DNA of 64,000 nt from CAIVAT01 sp964355945. GTDB taxonomy: Bacteria > Bacteroidota > Bacteroidia > Bacteroidales > FEN-979. The position numbers and the translations under genes were made by a program. Position 1 is the first letter of the stretch; each line of letters begins with the position of its first letter. The stretch covers positions 1 to 64,000 of the forward strand of contig CAYHGE010000004.1 of assembly GCA_964355945.1 (NCBI GenBank), written 5' to 3'. The notes under the pieces are model-generated. The model saw only the letters and a list, made by a program, of their open reading frames with translations. It made no database searches and was not told the origin of the DNA. Positions 49,201-54,144 of this stretch are shown piece after piece.

Positions 49201-49599
49201 TGCAAGGTCGATAATTTTGTCTCCACTGAAATTCGTACCCGTAAAACTGCTCTTTTCAAGCACCAGATAGGATGTATTGGTATAAGTGAGGTATGAGTAG
49301 TTGTACGTGGGAATAAAACCCGGGTAAACATTGGCATACCCAAGGCCGGGAGCCGGGGTAAGTACGCTATGATTGAATTCCAATATTAATTCAATGCTCA
49401 GAACATTGTCTCCTGAAACATGAATCGGAACTAAAACGGTTTGCCCGATACATAATTCCGAAATGTTCGGGAGCAAAGATACTTCAGCATCGACAGTTGG
49501 CGATTTTGATCCTGGCAGTTGTGCACTTGAGGGTGAACTGAGAAAAGTTAACATCATCATCAAAAAGATCATCGCAGATGGTAAGTAGTTTTTTTTCAT
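37285..49599 (-). CDS. Giant T9SS-exported repeat adhesin (4,104 residues)
   Basis: Signal peptide (residues 1-27), then a cohesin-like domain (about 30-185, LCIGQTVLVPIHVSGDNVLSIELILEF), then about 42 beta-sandwich modules, then a T9SS type A sorting domain (IYPVPNNGKFNVSI ... GIYTVVFLN ... KMFVNR). Module types by eye: about 18 of an Ig-like type of about 80 residues starting LPVSVSVxPSANPVC; about 14 of about 88 residues starting VGSISADQTIC with YQWQSSLDN; about 10 PKD-like of about 85 residues starting PVPTIAGPASVC. Each has a paired-Cys pattern. It resembles SprB-type surface adhesins in design. The DNA contains a perfect 1,156-bp duplication and a perfect 255-bp tandem. It is transcribed alone, with a -7 box about 150 bases upstream and a terminator downstream. 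Confidence 0.88.
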   Translation of the reverse strand: MKKNYLPSAMIFLMMMLTFLSSPSSAQLPGSKSPTVDAEVSLLPNISELCIGQTVLVPIHVSGDNVLSIELILEFNHSVLTPAPGLGYANVYPGFIPTYNYSYLTYTNTSYLVLEKSSFTGTNFSGDKIIDLAFIYQGGTTSIHLRKSPDPTPPPICKLWNDLGFQITPVNYIDNVVTGYPNLVVGILSSNQTICTGSVPALLTSTAPNGTAPQYLWQSSTDNVTYNTIAGATQTTYQPLALTTTTYFRQIQSSLNTCIGPLPTLPVVITVNPYLPVSISIAPSGNPVCAGTSVTFTATPTNGGLTPAYQWKVDGADVIGATNATYSYIPVNNSAITCVLTSSEMCNTGSPATSNTVTMIVNPLLPVSLTIATPATTVCNGTPATFTATPVNGGISPAFQWRVNGSIAGTNSPVFTYTPVDGDLVVCLLASSEPCNMGNPATSNTLTMTVSPSLTASITITPSANGICAGTQVTFTSTPVNGGVTPAFLWKINGIDAPGATNATFTYNPNNGDVVRCEMTSGLTCVTNNPAISNNVTMTVNPLLPVGVTIAGSANPVCAGTSVTFTATPVNGGLAPVYQWLVNGTGVGPNNPVYTYIPVTGDMITCVLNSNETCTSGNPATSNILTMTVNPVLAVSVSIAASENPVCEGSSVTFTATPVNGGVTPAYQWKVNGTNVGTGMSTYSYVPVNGDLVICELNSSATCISGNPATSNPVVMIVTPLLPVSVSVMPSANTVCSGTSVIFAATEVNGGTTPVYQWRVNGINANNATNSTYSYSPVNGDVVTCELTSSETCVSGNPATSNSVTMTVNPILPVSVSVSASANPVCNGVSVSFTATPVNGGLTPSFLWMRNGIPVGTNNAVFSYSPANNDVITCILTSGETCVSGSPAVSTPVTMTVNPLLPVSLSIIASANPVCAGTTVLFTASAINGGTSPSYQWKVNGLNAGTNSATYSYAPANNDFVTCELTSSEACTTGNPAISNTITATHTPVLQVGSISADQTICSGITPAQLDGIAPLNGTSPTYQWQSSLDNNTFNNINGATLLNYQPGTLTTTTYYKQMQDATGTCGGPLPTNTVAITVNPNLPVAVAVTPSANPVCSGISVTFMASPINGGTTPAYQWFVNGNPTGANSNVYSYIPVDNDVVTCQLTSSETCTTANPVMSNTVTMTVLPILPVSVTVAPSANPVCDGISVTFTASPLNEGTTPVYQWYVNGTPAGTNSATYSYAPVNNDVVTCQLTSSEPCTSGSPAISNAVTMTVISVLPVSVAVLPSANPVCAGTSVTYTASPVNGGTTPVYQWYVNAVPAGTNSTIFTHIPVNNDVVTCELTSSEPCTLGSPAMSNTVTMAVLTNLPVAVAVTPSANPVCGPTLVTFTASPINGGTTPAYQWYVNGVASGTNSPTYAYTPANNDVVTCQLTSSEPCTLGNPVMSNTVTMTVFDNLLVGSISADQTICSGIVPLQLNGIAPSNGTSPVYQWQSSLDNNTFNNISGATLLNYQPGALTTNTYYKQLQDAAGTCGGPLATNTVTITVNPNLPVSVAVNPSANPVCAVTAVTFTASPINGGTTPSYQWFVNGTAVGFNSAIYSYTPVNNDVVTCQLTSSETCTLVNPVMSNTVTVTVLPNLPVAVAIAPSANPVCNGNPVTFTASPFNGGTTPAYNWYVNGVSAGTNNIAFTYIPANNDVVTCRLTSSEPCTLGNPAMSNPVTMTTLENLLVGSISADQTICSGIVPVQLNGIPPSNGTSPVYQWQSSLDNNTFNNISGATLLNYQPGALTTTTYYKQLQNATGPCGGPLPTNAVTITVNPNLPVAVAVTPSANPVCSGISVTFMASPINGGTTPAYQWFVNGNPTGANSNVYSYIPVDNDVVTCQLTSSETCTTANPVMSNTVTMTVLPILPVSVTVAPSANPVCDGISVTFTASPLNEGTTPVYQWYVNGTPAGTNSATYSYAPVNNDVVTCQLTSSEPCTSGSPAISNAVTMTVISVLPVSVAVLPSANPVCAGTSVTYTASPVNGGTTPVYQWYVNAVPAGTNSTIFTHIPVNNDVVTCELTSSEPCTLGSPAMSNTVTMAVLTNLPVAVAVTPSANPVCGPTLVTFTASPINGGTTPAYQWYVNGVASGTNSPTYAYTPANNDVVTCQLTSSEPCTLGNPVMSNTVTMTVFDNLLVGSISADQTICSGIVPLQLNGIAPSNGTSPEYQWQSSLNNITFSNISGATQLNYQPGVLTTTTYYKQLQDATGTCGGPLATNTLTITVIPSFVAGSIGSSQNICGGATPAQLSGISPTGGDGIYTYQWQNSTDNVIFTDISGANSLDYQPGALLVTTYYRQIQTGVCGGPLTTNTVMITIDPPLAMGSIFADQTICSGSIPANLTGTAPANGTAPTYQWQSSLDNVTFANINGATALNYQPGALTTTTYYLQLQNATGTCGGPLPTNVVTITVTPQLVVGSISADQVICYGTIPAQLNGVAPMKAASESYQWQSSTDNVTFTDIPGAIGLNYQPLALTVTTYFRQWQDKLGTCGGPLVTNVVTITVTPDIIVGSISADQTICINTAPFQLNGIAPANGTAPVYQWQSSLDNITFANINGATALNYQPGVLSATTYYQLLQSATGTCGGPKATNVVTITTSTDALLVPGTIGSNQTICINTAPAALVGTPPANGTAPTYQWQSSLNNVTFANISGATALTYQPGVLAVKTYYQLLQNATGTCGGPLPTNVVVIDMTPNLAVGSISANQSICAGNTPAQLNGVAPANGTAPTYQWQSSLDNITFANISGATMLNYQPGAIVATTYFRQMQDALGTCQGPLPTNVVTITFNPNLIVGSISANQAVCPGNTPAQLNGIAPGNGTSPSYQWQSSLDNITFANISGATMLNYQPGSIVATTYYRQQQNALGTCGGPLPTNVVTISINPGLVVGSISASQSICAGTAPALLNGVAPSNGTSPTYQWQSSLDNVTFSNLSGATMLNYQPGILAATTYFRQQQNASGACNGPLPTNVVTITVNPVLTVGSISANQTICSGSIPAQLIGVAPTGSIGPYTYQWQNSTDNVTFTNIGGAINLNYQPGALTAVTYYRQIQSSACGTPVTTNVVTISIYALPVPTITGPASVCLNSVGNIYNTEAGMTGYTWTVSAGGTITAGAGTSAITVTWSTTGAKTVTVNYTNANNCTAATPATYNVTVNALPVPTIAGPASVCLNSTGNVYNTEAGMTGYTWTVSAGGTITAGTGTSAITVTWSTIGAKTVTVNYNNANGCTAATPTTYNVTVNALPVPTIAGPASVCLNSTGNVYNTEAGMTGYTWTVSAGGTITAGTGTSAITVTWSTIGAKTVTVNYNNANGCTAATPTTYNVTVNALPVPTIAGPASVCLNSTGNVYNTEAGMTGYTWTVSAGGTITAGTGTSAITVTWSTIGAKTVTVNYNNVNGCTAVTPATYTVTVNALPVPTIAGPASVCLNSTGNIYTTQTGMTGYTWTVSAGGTITAGAGTSAITVTWSTVGAKTVTVNYANANGCTAATAATYNVTVNALPVPTIAGPATVCVNSTGNVYTTETGMTGYTWTVSAGGAITAGSGTSAITVTWSTAGAKTVTVNYNNANGCTAASPATYNVTVNASPTPTITGPALACQGGSATYTTQTGMTNYVWTVSAGGTITAGGTSTSSSVTVTWNAIGAQTVTVTYTNICPAAAPAIYNVTVNSAPVPTIGSTNNPCVGSTNNIYYTESGMTGYVWTVSAGGTIVSGQGTSSLDVTWNQLGIQTVTVNYANASGCLAATPTVYTVFVNSPPSTVGAITGTSSLCAGTNGVVYSTTPVVGATSYTWSVPAGATIASGAGSTSITVNFGTSAVSGAVTVSAVNQCGNGPVATFAVTVNPLPAAAGTITGPASVCAGSTGLVYTVPAIASATSYVWTVPAGATITAGGTTNSIVVSFGNTPASGVITVKGTNTCGSGTVSPNFNVTINAIPSAPVVTAVGSLLTSSIANGNQWYYEGTGAIPGATNQTYTATITGWYWSVVSSNGCSSDTSNHVYVLFVGQEELMSSNFNIYPVPNNGKFNVSIITPTQQTFTIEVYNVIGEKFYEQKDVTTTGGKFETRIDLGQVARGIYTVVFLNSEYKVVRKMFVNR
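39404..40104. repeat. Perfect 255-bp tandem repeat (2.75 copies) in the adhesin gene
   Basis: Units 39404-39658, 39659-39913 and 39914-40104 are identical by eye. Each full unit codes one 85-residue PKD-like module. The perfect match at DNA level shows very recent duplication or ongoing gene conversion. Confidence 0.88.
43058..44213. repeat. Copy of a perfect 1,156-bp direct repeat in the adhesin gene
   Basis: Identical line by line to 45218-46373 (offset 2,160 bp, exactly 720 codons). It covers about 385 residues: four PSANPVC-type modules and the start of one SISADQ-type module. Differences begin at 43057 and 44214. Confidence 0.92.
45218..46373. repeat. Second copy of the 1,156-bp direct repeat
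   Basis: Codes residues about 1,075-1,460 of the adhesin, identical to residues about 1,795-2,180. The two copies keep the reading frame, since their offset is a multiple of three. Confidence 0.92.
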
Positions 49600-49751
49600 A
49601 CTGAGTTTTTTTTAATGAGGGTTTTATTAGAATGTTATATAATTTGCTAACGTGAATTTCTTTGATCTGATACCAATAAATAAAGTGTTGCAACGTTTTG
49701 ATATTTATAACGATACGTTATTTTAAACAAAACCTTTGCGAACATTACGTG

Positions 49752-49759
49752 CAAAAGTA
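49752..49759 (-). promoter_or_regulatory. -7 promoter box for the giant adhesin (TACTTTTG)
   Basis: CAAAAGTA on the plus strand reads TACTTTTG on the minus strand, an exact TAnnTTTG. It implies an unusually long 5' leader of about 145 bases before the ATG at 49599. The region 49600-49803 contains no gene. Confidence 0.5.
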
Positions 49760-49803
49760 CAAAATTTAATCATGAACAGAGAAAATCAGGACATTTTCTT
49801 TTG

Positions 49804-52125
49804 TCACATTGAAATCACATAAAACCTTTCGAGGATAACAAACAATGAGGTAGTCAGTGAAATAACGGCAATAAGCATCGCAATCCAGGGCATCGCTTTT
49901 GGCAGCATCAACCCTTCGAGGGAGGTTACGATTGACGATGGAGACTGTTGCTTTTTCCCACCCTGCTTTTTTGATGAGGAGAGGGTTGCTTTTTTCCAGG
50001 ATCCATAATATATATTATTCAAAAAAAGCAGGAAGAACAATGGCCCGATGGCAATGAAGTATCGGCCCTGAACAGCTGTAATGGCGTCGCATCCCACTGG
50101 ATTACAATATACGTAGAGGGCAGTCTCAATTAAAACAAAACCTGCCAGGAAAACGGAGGCCAATATTCCTTTCTGAATAAAGCCCAAGCCGTTGCCTTTA
50201 AAGGTTCCGAAAAAGGAAAAAATGACCAGGAACATAAGATATGTATAAGTTAGGGACACCGGCAGTGGGGCATCAATCCAACCAAAAAGTCCGACAAAAC
50301 TGGTCAGGTAGAGGTTTAACGATTTCCCGAGGGTATTGTAAAGAATCCCTATATACCTGACAGGGTCATGGAGAATGTAGTTTTTTTGTGCAGGCGGGTC
50401 GATGGGATCCACCGCCACCGGTGGGTTTACCTGTGTGGCGTCATTCGGTTGTGGCTGGGTAACCGGCTTTACCCCGGCAGGTGGTGGTTCAGATTGTTCC
50501 TGAGCAACATTCATGTTTTCCGGAGAATGGGGTAGCAACGGAAGCATCGCAGCACGGAATTTCAGGCGTGGTTCATCCGGAGCCGCATCTGATCCCTGAT
50601 TTGCCATCATCGCAATTTTCGCAGGCGGGCTGTATAAGCTGGCTGATTTTCCGAAGGCTGCCTTGCCGATAGTCCCGATTTGGGTCATGAGAACAACAAA
50701 CAATGCCAGACCGGCAATACACGCCAGGTAATTCCTGATCGAACCAAACTTCTTTACCGGAATAATCAAAAATGCAATTGCAATAACCACATAAGGCTGT
50801 TTGGCTGCTGCAAGCATTGCAGTAACAAAAAACAGCGTGATGATCTCTCTGCCACTGATTTTCGTTTCAGAGTTCAGCGCATGGTTCAGGATGGTTGCCA
50901 GCAGCAGAAAACAGAGTCCGATGGTTACAGCATCATACGACAGCGAGGCCAGCTGATATAAGGTCATGGGCATGATGGCGAGAAGGAAAAAAACCCATTT
51001 GAACACCGGTGTGATCCTGATTGCAAAAAACAAAAGCGCAATCGAGGCAAGCAGATTTAAAAGTCTTCCAAAATAAAACAACCATAACGGGGCCAGTCCC
51101 ATCAGCCTGCCTGCGGCAATCCCGATGGCCTGCGGGAGATAGGGTAAGATGTAGTCGGGGGTAGTCTTTGTCGTCCTTACAGTTGGATTTGTCCTGATAT
51201 TACCCAACGAGAGAATCTCCTTCCGTGTGGTCTTCTCATGGGTACTGAACTGCATCCGGTCACAAATAGAGCCTAGGTCGGTAAGCGATTTTGGAAAATC
51301 ATCAGTTGTTTTGAACAGGTTGAATTCGGAAACCTGGTAAGATCTGTAAAAATGTGCCGGTTCATCCGGCACCATGAAAGGGGGTGTGATGACAAGCATC
51401 ACAAGGCCATAAACCAGGGAAAATCCCAGGAAAGCGTATTCCGGCAAAATCCGGCTCCGGCGGATAAATGAAGCGATTGATGAGGCGAAGTAAAGTAACA
51501 GGGCCACACAAAATGCCAGTACATAAAAAACGATCTGGAGCATAGAAAAGAACAACGTATCAGATTCGTAGGTGCGTGCCCCGATGCTGCCTTTAAAATT
51601 AACAAGGCCCTGTTGTTTCTCAAACGACTGAACGATGTCGTTGTTCATGATCGAAACAACGTATAATTTCCCGAGGCTGCTGTTTTCTTTTTTTGCAAGG
51701 CCGATGTAGCTCCTTTGATCACCGTCGGTGGAATAAACACAGGCATAGACCTTTTTGCGTTTTCCGATGTCGAAGCTCTTTTTAAAATCAAAGGAAAAAT
51801 AGAGCGCTTCCCCAAAATCATCGGACGAAAACTTTTTTGTAAAAAGGATCCTGTGCTGTTCATCGAGCAGGAGGAATACGTTTTCGTTGGAATATTGACT
51901 TGGCAGCTTTGCCATGTACAAATCAACCCTGCTGATGTACCGTTTCTGTGTTGTGATCTCCTGAACGAAAAGAAAATCCTTTATCACAGCCCCATATTCA
52001 ACGCCATGGCTTAATTCAACCTGCTGTGCCGGCAGGAAATGTTGCAGTGGCTTATATGTGGCAACAAAAATGGATAAAATGATAAAAACGACGATGGCAG
52101 CAATGTGAAATTTGTATTTTTTCAT
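49804..52125 (-). CDS. DUF2142 family polytopic membrane protein
   Basis: A 773-residue inner-membrane protein. A first membrane segment (about 10-28) is followed by an extracytoplasmic beta-rich region (about 30-185), then about a dozen membrane segments, with a hydrophilic Pro-rich loop (about 510-580, EQSEPPPAGVKPVTQPQPND). The motif PPFMVPDEPAHFYRSYQ (about 249-265), shared with DUF2142 proteins and similar to the acidic motif of GT-C glycosyltransferases, is well kept. The role is probably in envelope glycan transfer or export, but the substrate is unknown. It starts 30 bases after the stop of the CNNM/CorC gene on the same strand, so they are probably cotranscribed. Confidence 0.8.
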   Translation of the reverse strand: MKKYKFHIAAIVVFIILSIFVATYKPLQHFLPAQQVELSHGVEYGAVIKDFLFVQEITTQKRYISRVDLYMAKLPSQYSNENVFLLLDEQHRILFTKKFSSDDFGEALYFSFDFKKSFDIGKRKKVYACVYSTDGDQRSYIGLAKKENSSLGKLYVVSIMNNDIVQSFEKQQGLVNFKGSIGARTYESDTLFFSMLQIVFYVLAFCVALLLYFASSIASFIRRSRILPEYAFLGFSLVYGLVMLVITPPFMVPDEPAHFYRSYQVSEFNLFKTTDDFPKSLTDLGSICDRMQFSTHEKTTRKEILSLGNIRTNPTVRTTKTTPDYILPYLPQAIGIAAGRLMGLAPLWLFYFGRLLNLLASIALLFFAIRITPVFKWVFFLLAIMPMTLYQLASLSYDAVTIGLCFLLLATILNHALNSETKISGREIITLFFVTAMLAAAKQPYVVIAIAFLIIPVKKFGSIRNYLACIAGLALFVVLMTQIGTIGKAAFGKSASLYSPPAKIAMMANQGSDAAPDEPRLKFRAAMLPLLPHSPENMNVAQEQSEPPPAGVKPVTQPQPNDATQVNPPVAVDPIDPPAQKNYILHDPVRYIGILYNTLGKSLNLYLTSFVGLFGWIDAPLPVSLTYTYLMFLVIFSFFGTFKGNGLGFIQKGILASVFLAGFVLIETALYVYCNPVGCDAITAVQGRYFIAIGPLFFLLFLNNIYYGSWKKATLSSSKKQGGKKQQSPSSIVTSLEGLMLPKAMPWIAMLIAVISLTTSLFVILERFYVISM

Positions 52126-52155
52126 GTAAGGGCCTCAGGGTGAGATATTGACCTG

Positions 52156-53442
52156 CTAACTTCCGATCTTTTTTATGATAAACTTGTCTATTCTGTTGCC
52201 GTCGAGGTCAACAATTTCAAATTCAAAATCTTTCCAGAGGAACTTCTCCCCGGGTTTCGGAACGTGCTTCAAAATACTCATCGCAAGGCCTGCCAGCGTA
52301 TCAAATTTGACCTTGTTTTTATCAAATCCCTGGATGTTGAATTCATACGCGAATTCATAAAATGACATCTGTCCGTCGGCAAGCCATGTTCCATCATCCC
52401 GCAGGTTAATCTGTGGTTCATCGGGATCAATTTCATTGAAGTCGCCCACAAGCGCTTCCAGAATGTCGTTCAGCGTAATCATCCCTGCCGTGGATCCGTA
52501 CTCATCGATCACCAGGCCATAATGGATCTTATTCTGTTTGAAAATTTCGAGGGTTTCGTAGGCTGTTAAGGTTTCAAGGACAAATTGCGCCGGTTTAAGA
52601 TGTTTGTTCAGATCGAACGCAACATCTGAAATATTCTCCAGCACCAGGTCTTTTACAAAGATAACCCCTAAAACATTATCCAGGTCATCCTCACACAGCG
52701 GGTAAACCGAATGAAGGTCTTCACGGATTTTTTGACGTATCTCCTCAGGATTCTCATGAATATCAAACCAAACCATGTCAGAGTGATGCGTCATCAGCGA
52801 AGAGACCTTGCGGTCGCCAAGATGAAAAACCCGTTCAACAATATCCTGTTCGATCTCCTGCACTTCTCCGCCTTCGGCTCCTTCCTGCACCATGGCCTTG
52901 ATCTCTTCTTCGGTCACCTTCGAATCTGCAGAAGGCTTTATGCGTAATATAAAAAGAATTCCATCACCTGACCTGGACAAAATATAGGTGAAAGGGTAAA
53001 GGATTTTGGTAATAAATAAAAGCTGCCGGATTGTGGCTTTTGCTATTCCTTCGGGGTTGATAAGACCGATCCGTTTGGGAACCAGTTCACCAAAGAGAAT
53101 GGAAATAAACGTCAATATGACGACCACAAAAGGCAAAGCGAGAGAGTGACTTAAAGTTTGGCTTATCCCCAGCCCAAACAGCAGGGTTTCCATGCCGAGG
53201 GCAATTTCATCGCTGGAATACACACCGTAAAGGATGCCTATCAGGGTGATTACGATCTGCATGGTGGATAATATCCGGGAAGGAGCACTGGCATTTTCAA
53301 GCGCCATTTGTGCGAGTTTGTCGCCCCGGCGGGCATCAAGCTCCAGCTTTGATTTACGTGCCGATACAAGCGCAATCTCTGCCATCACAAAGGCTCCATT
53401 GATTAAAATAAGAACCAATAATATGATTATTGCTGAGGTCAT
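52156..53442 (-). CDS. CNNM/CorC-type CBS-domain transporter (hemolysin family)
   Basis: About 428 residues from ATG 53442; the frame is open further upstream to 53568, but ATG 53442 lies 27 bases behind a -7 box and gives the family-typical start MTSAIIILLVLILINGAFVMAEIA. Domains: N-terminal DUF21/CNNM membrane region with about four segments (1-180), a CBS pair (about 205-330, SLMTHHSDMVWFD, LVIDEYGSTAGMITLNDILEALVG) and a C-terminal CorC/HlyC domain (about 345-425). Such proteins are linked to Mg2+/Co2+ handling. All parts are present. The downstream DUF2142 gene is likely cotranscribed. Confidence 0.9.
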   Translation of the reverse strand: MTSAIIILLVLILINGAFVMAEIALVSARKSKLELDARRGDKLAQMALENASAPSRILSTMQIVITLIGILYGVYSSDEIALGMETLLFGLGISQTLSHSLALPFVVVILTFISILFGELVPKRIGLINPEGIAKATIRQLLFITKILYPFTYILSRSGDGILFILRIKPSADSKVTEEEIKAMVQEGAEGGEVQEIEQDIVERVFHLGDRKVSSLMTHHSDMVWFDIHENPEEIRQKIREDLHSVYPLCEDDLDNVLGVIFVKDLVLENISDVAFDLNKHLKPAQFVLETLTAYETLEIFKQNKIHYGLVIDEYGSTAGMITLNDILEALVGDFNEIDPDEPQINLRDDGTWLADGQMSFYEFAYEFNIQGFDKNKVKFDTLAGLAMSILKHVPKPGEKFLWKDFEFEIVDLDGNRIDKFIIKKIGS

Positions 53443-53468
53443 GCGGTTATAATATTTAACATTTCGGG

Positions 53469-53476
53469 CAAATATA
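53469..53476 (-). promoter_or_regulatory. -7 promoter box (TATATTTG on minus strand)
   Basis: CAAATATA on the plus strand, an exact TAnnTTTG on the minus strand, 26 bases upstream of ATG 53442. It rules out the longer start at 53568, which would lie upstream of the transcript start. Confidence 0.6.
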
Positions 53477-53581
53477 CGAAAAAAGGAACCATTCGATTTT
53501 TCGTAATTTTGTAATTCATTAAAAATAACCGTATTCGGAAAAATGTCAGCCGGTTTTAAGTCAATCATTTTAAAAATATAG

Positions 53582-53589
53582 TACCTTTA
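53582..53589 (+). promoter_or_regulatory. Possible -7 box (TACCTTTA) for the DUF4160/DUF2442/BNR unit
   Basis: Seven of eight positions match TAnnTTTG. It lies 50 bases upstream of the DUF4160 start and is the only good candidate in the divergent gap. Confidence 0.4.
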
Positions 53590-53639
53590 TCCACTGTTTT
53601 CAATTCAAAAGGGTAATTAAAATTCAACATTTTTAAAAT

Positions 53640-53876
53640 ATGCCGACTGTCTTGCGGATTGAAGCATATCGTTTTCACTTTTATTCTGATGAAAATAAGG
53701 AACCACCACACATTCATGTTGCCCATTCAGATGGAGAATGCAAATTCTGGTTAGAACCAGTAATGCTTGCATCAAACATTAATTTGCACCCTCACACTGT
53801 ACGAATAATTGAACGGTTGGTTTTTGAAAACAAAGATTTACTCATCAAAAAATACCGGGAATATCATGTATACTGA
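53640..53876 (+). CDS. DUF4160 domain protein (toxin-antitoxin-like pair, first gene)
   Basis: A 78-residue protein with the DUF4160 signature: MPTVLRIEAYRFHFYSDEN, then EPPHIHVAHSDGECKFWLEP and a C-terminal helix KKYREYH. DUF4160 genes are commonly paired with DUF2442 genes, and the pair has been proposed to behave as a toxin-antitoxin module; the activity is not established to my knowledge. Its last 11 bases overlap the DUF2442 start, the normal arrangement for such a pair. The conserved His residues (PPHIHV) may be functional. The complete, undamaged frames suggest the pair is under selection. Confidence 0.82.
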   Translation: MPTVLRIEAYRFHFYSDENKEPPHIHVAHSDGECKFWLEPVMLASNINLHPHTVRIIERLVFENKDLLIKKYREYHVY

Positions 53877-54144
53877 AAATATTATAATTGCTGAACCCAT
53901 TGCTGTAAAAGCTTATGCTATAAAGCGGGCAATATATATTGAACTGGTCGATGGAAGAGTTATCAGTTTTCCTGCCGACAGATTTAACATTCTCAGCCAG
54001 GCAACTGACGAACAATTACAGGAGGTTTCGTTACGACTGAATGGATATGCCTTGCGTTGGGATAATCTGGATGAAGACATCACCGTCAAAGGAATTGTTG
54101 CAGGCAATTTCCAATTGCCATATAACGGGTTGACAGGATCATGA
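53866..54144 (+). CDS. DUF2442 domain protein (toxin-antitoxin-like pair, second gene)
   Basis: A 92-residue protein starting at ATG 53866 inside the end of the DUF4160 gene. A longer in-frame start at 53809 would overlap that gene too much. The DUF2442 signature is readable: AVKAYAIKRAIYIELVDGRVISFPADRFNIL, then a helix and LRWDNLDEDITVKGIV. Its stop TGA overlaps the ATG of the next gene (ATGA at 54141-54144), so a large T9SS protein gene is translationally coupled to this small pair, which is unusual. It could be a DNA-binding antitoxin-like partner, but that is inference from gene pairing. Confidence 0.82.
   Translation: MYTENIIIAEPIAVKAYAIKRAIYIELVDGRVISFPADRFNILSQATDEQLQEVSLRLNGYALRWDNLDEDITVKGIVAGNFQLPYNGLTGS

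Noticed and set aside
37285..49599. CRISPR-like array because of regular repeats
   Set aside because: Units are 240-265 bp, code protein throughout and vary gradually. There are no short repeats with unique spacers and no cas genes.
53443..53568. Extended N-terminus for the CNNM/CorC protein
   Set aside because: A -7 box at 53469-53476 lies inside it, and the extension is not hydrophobic or family-like.
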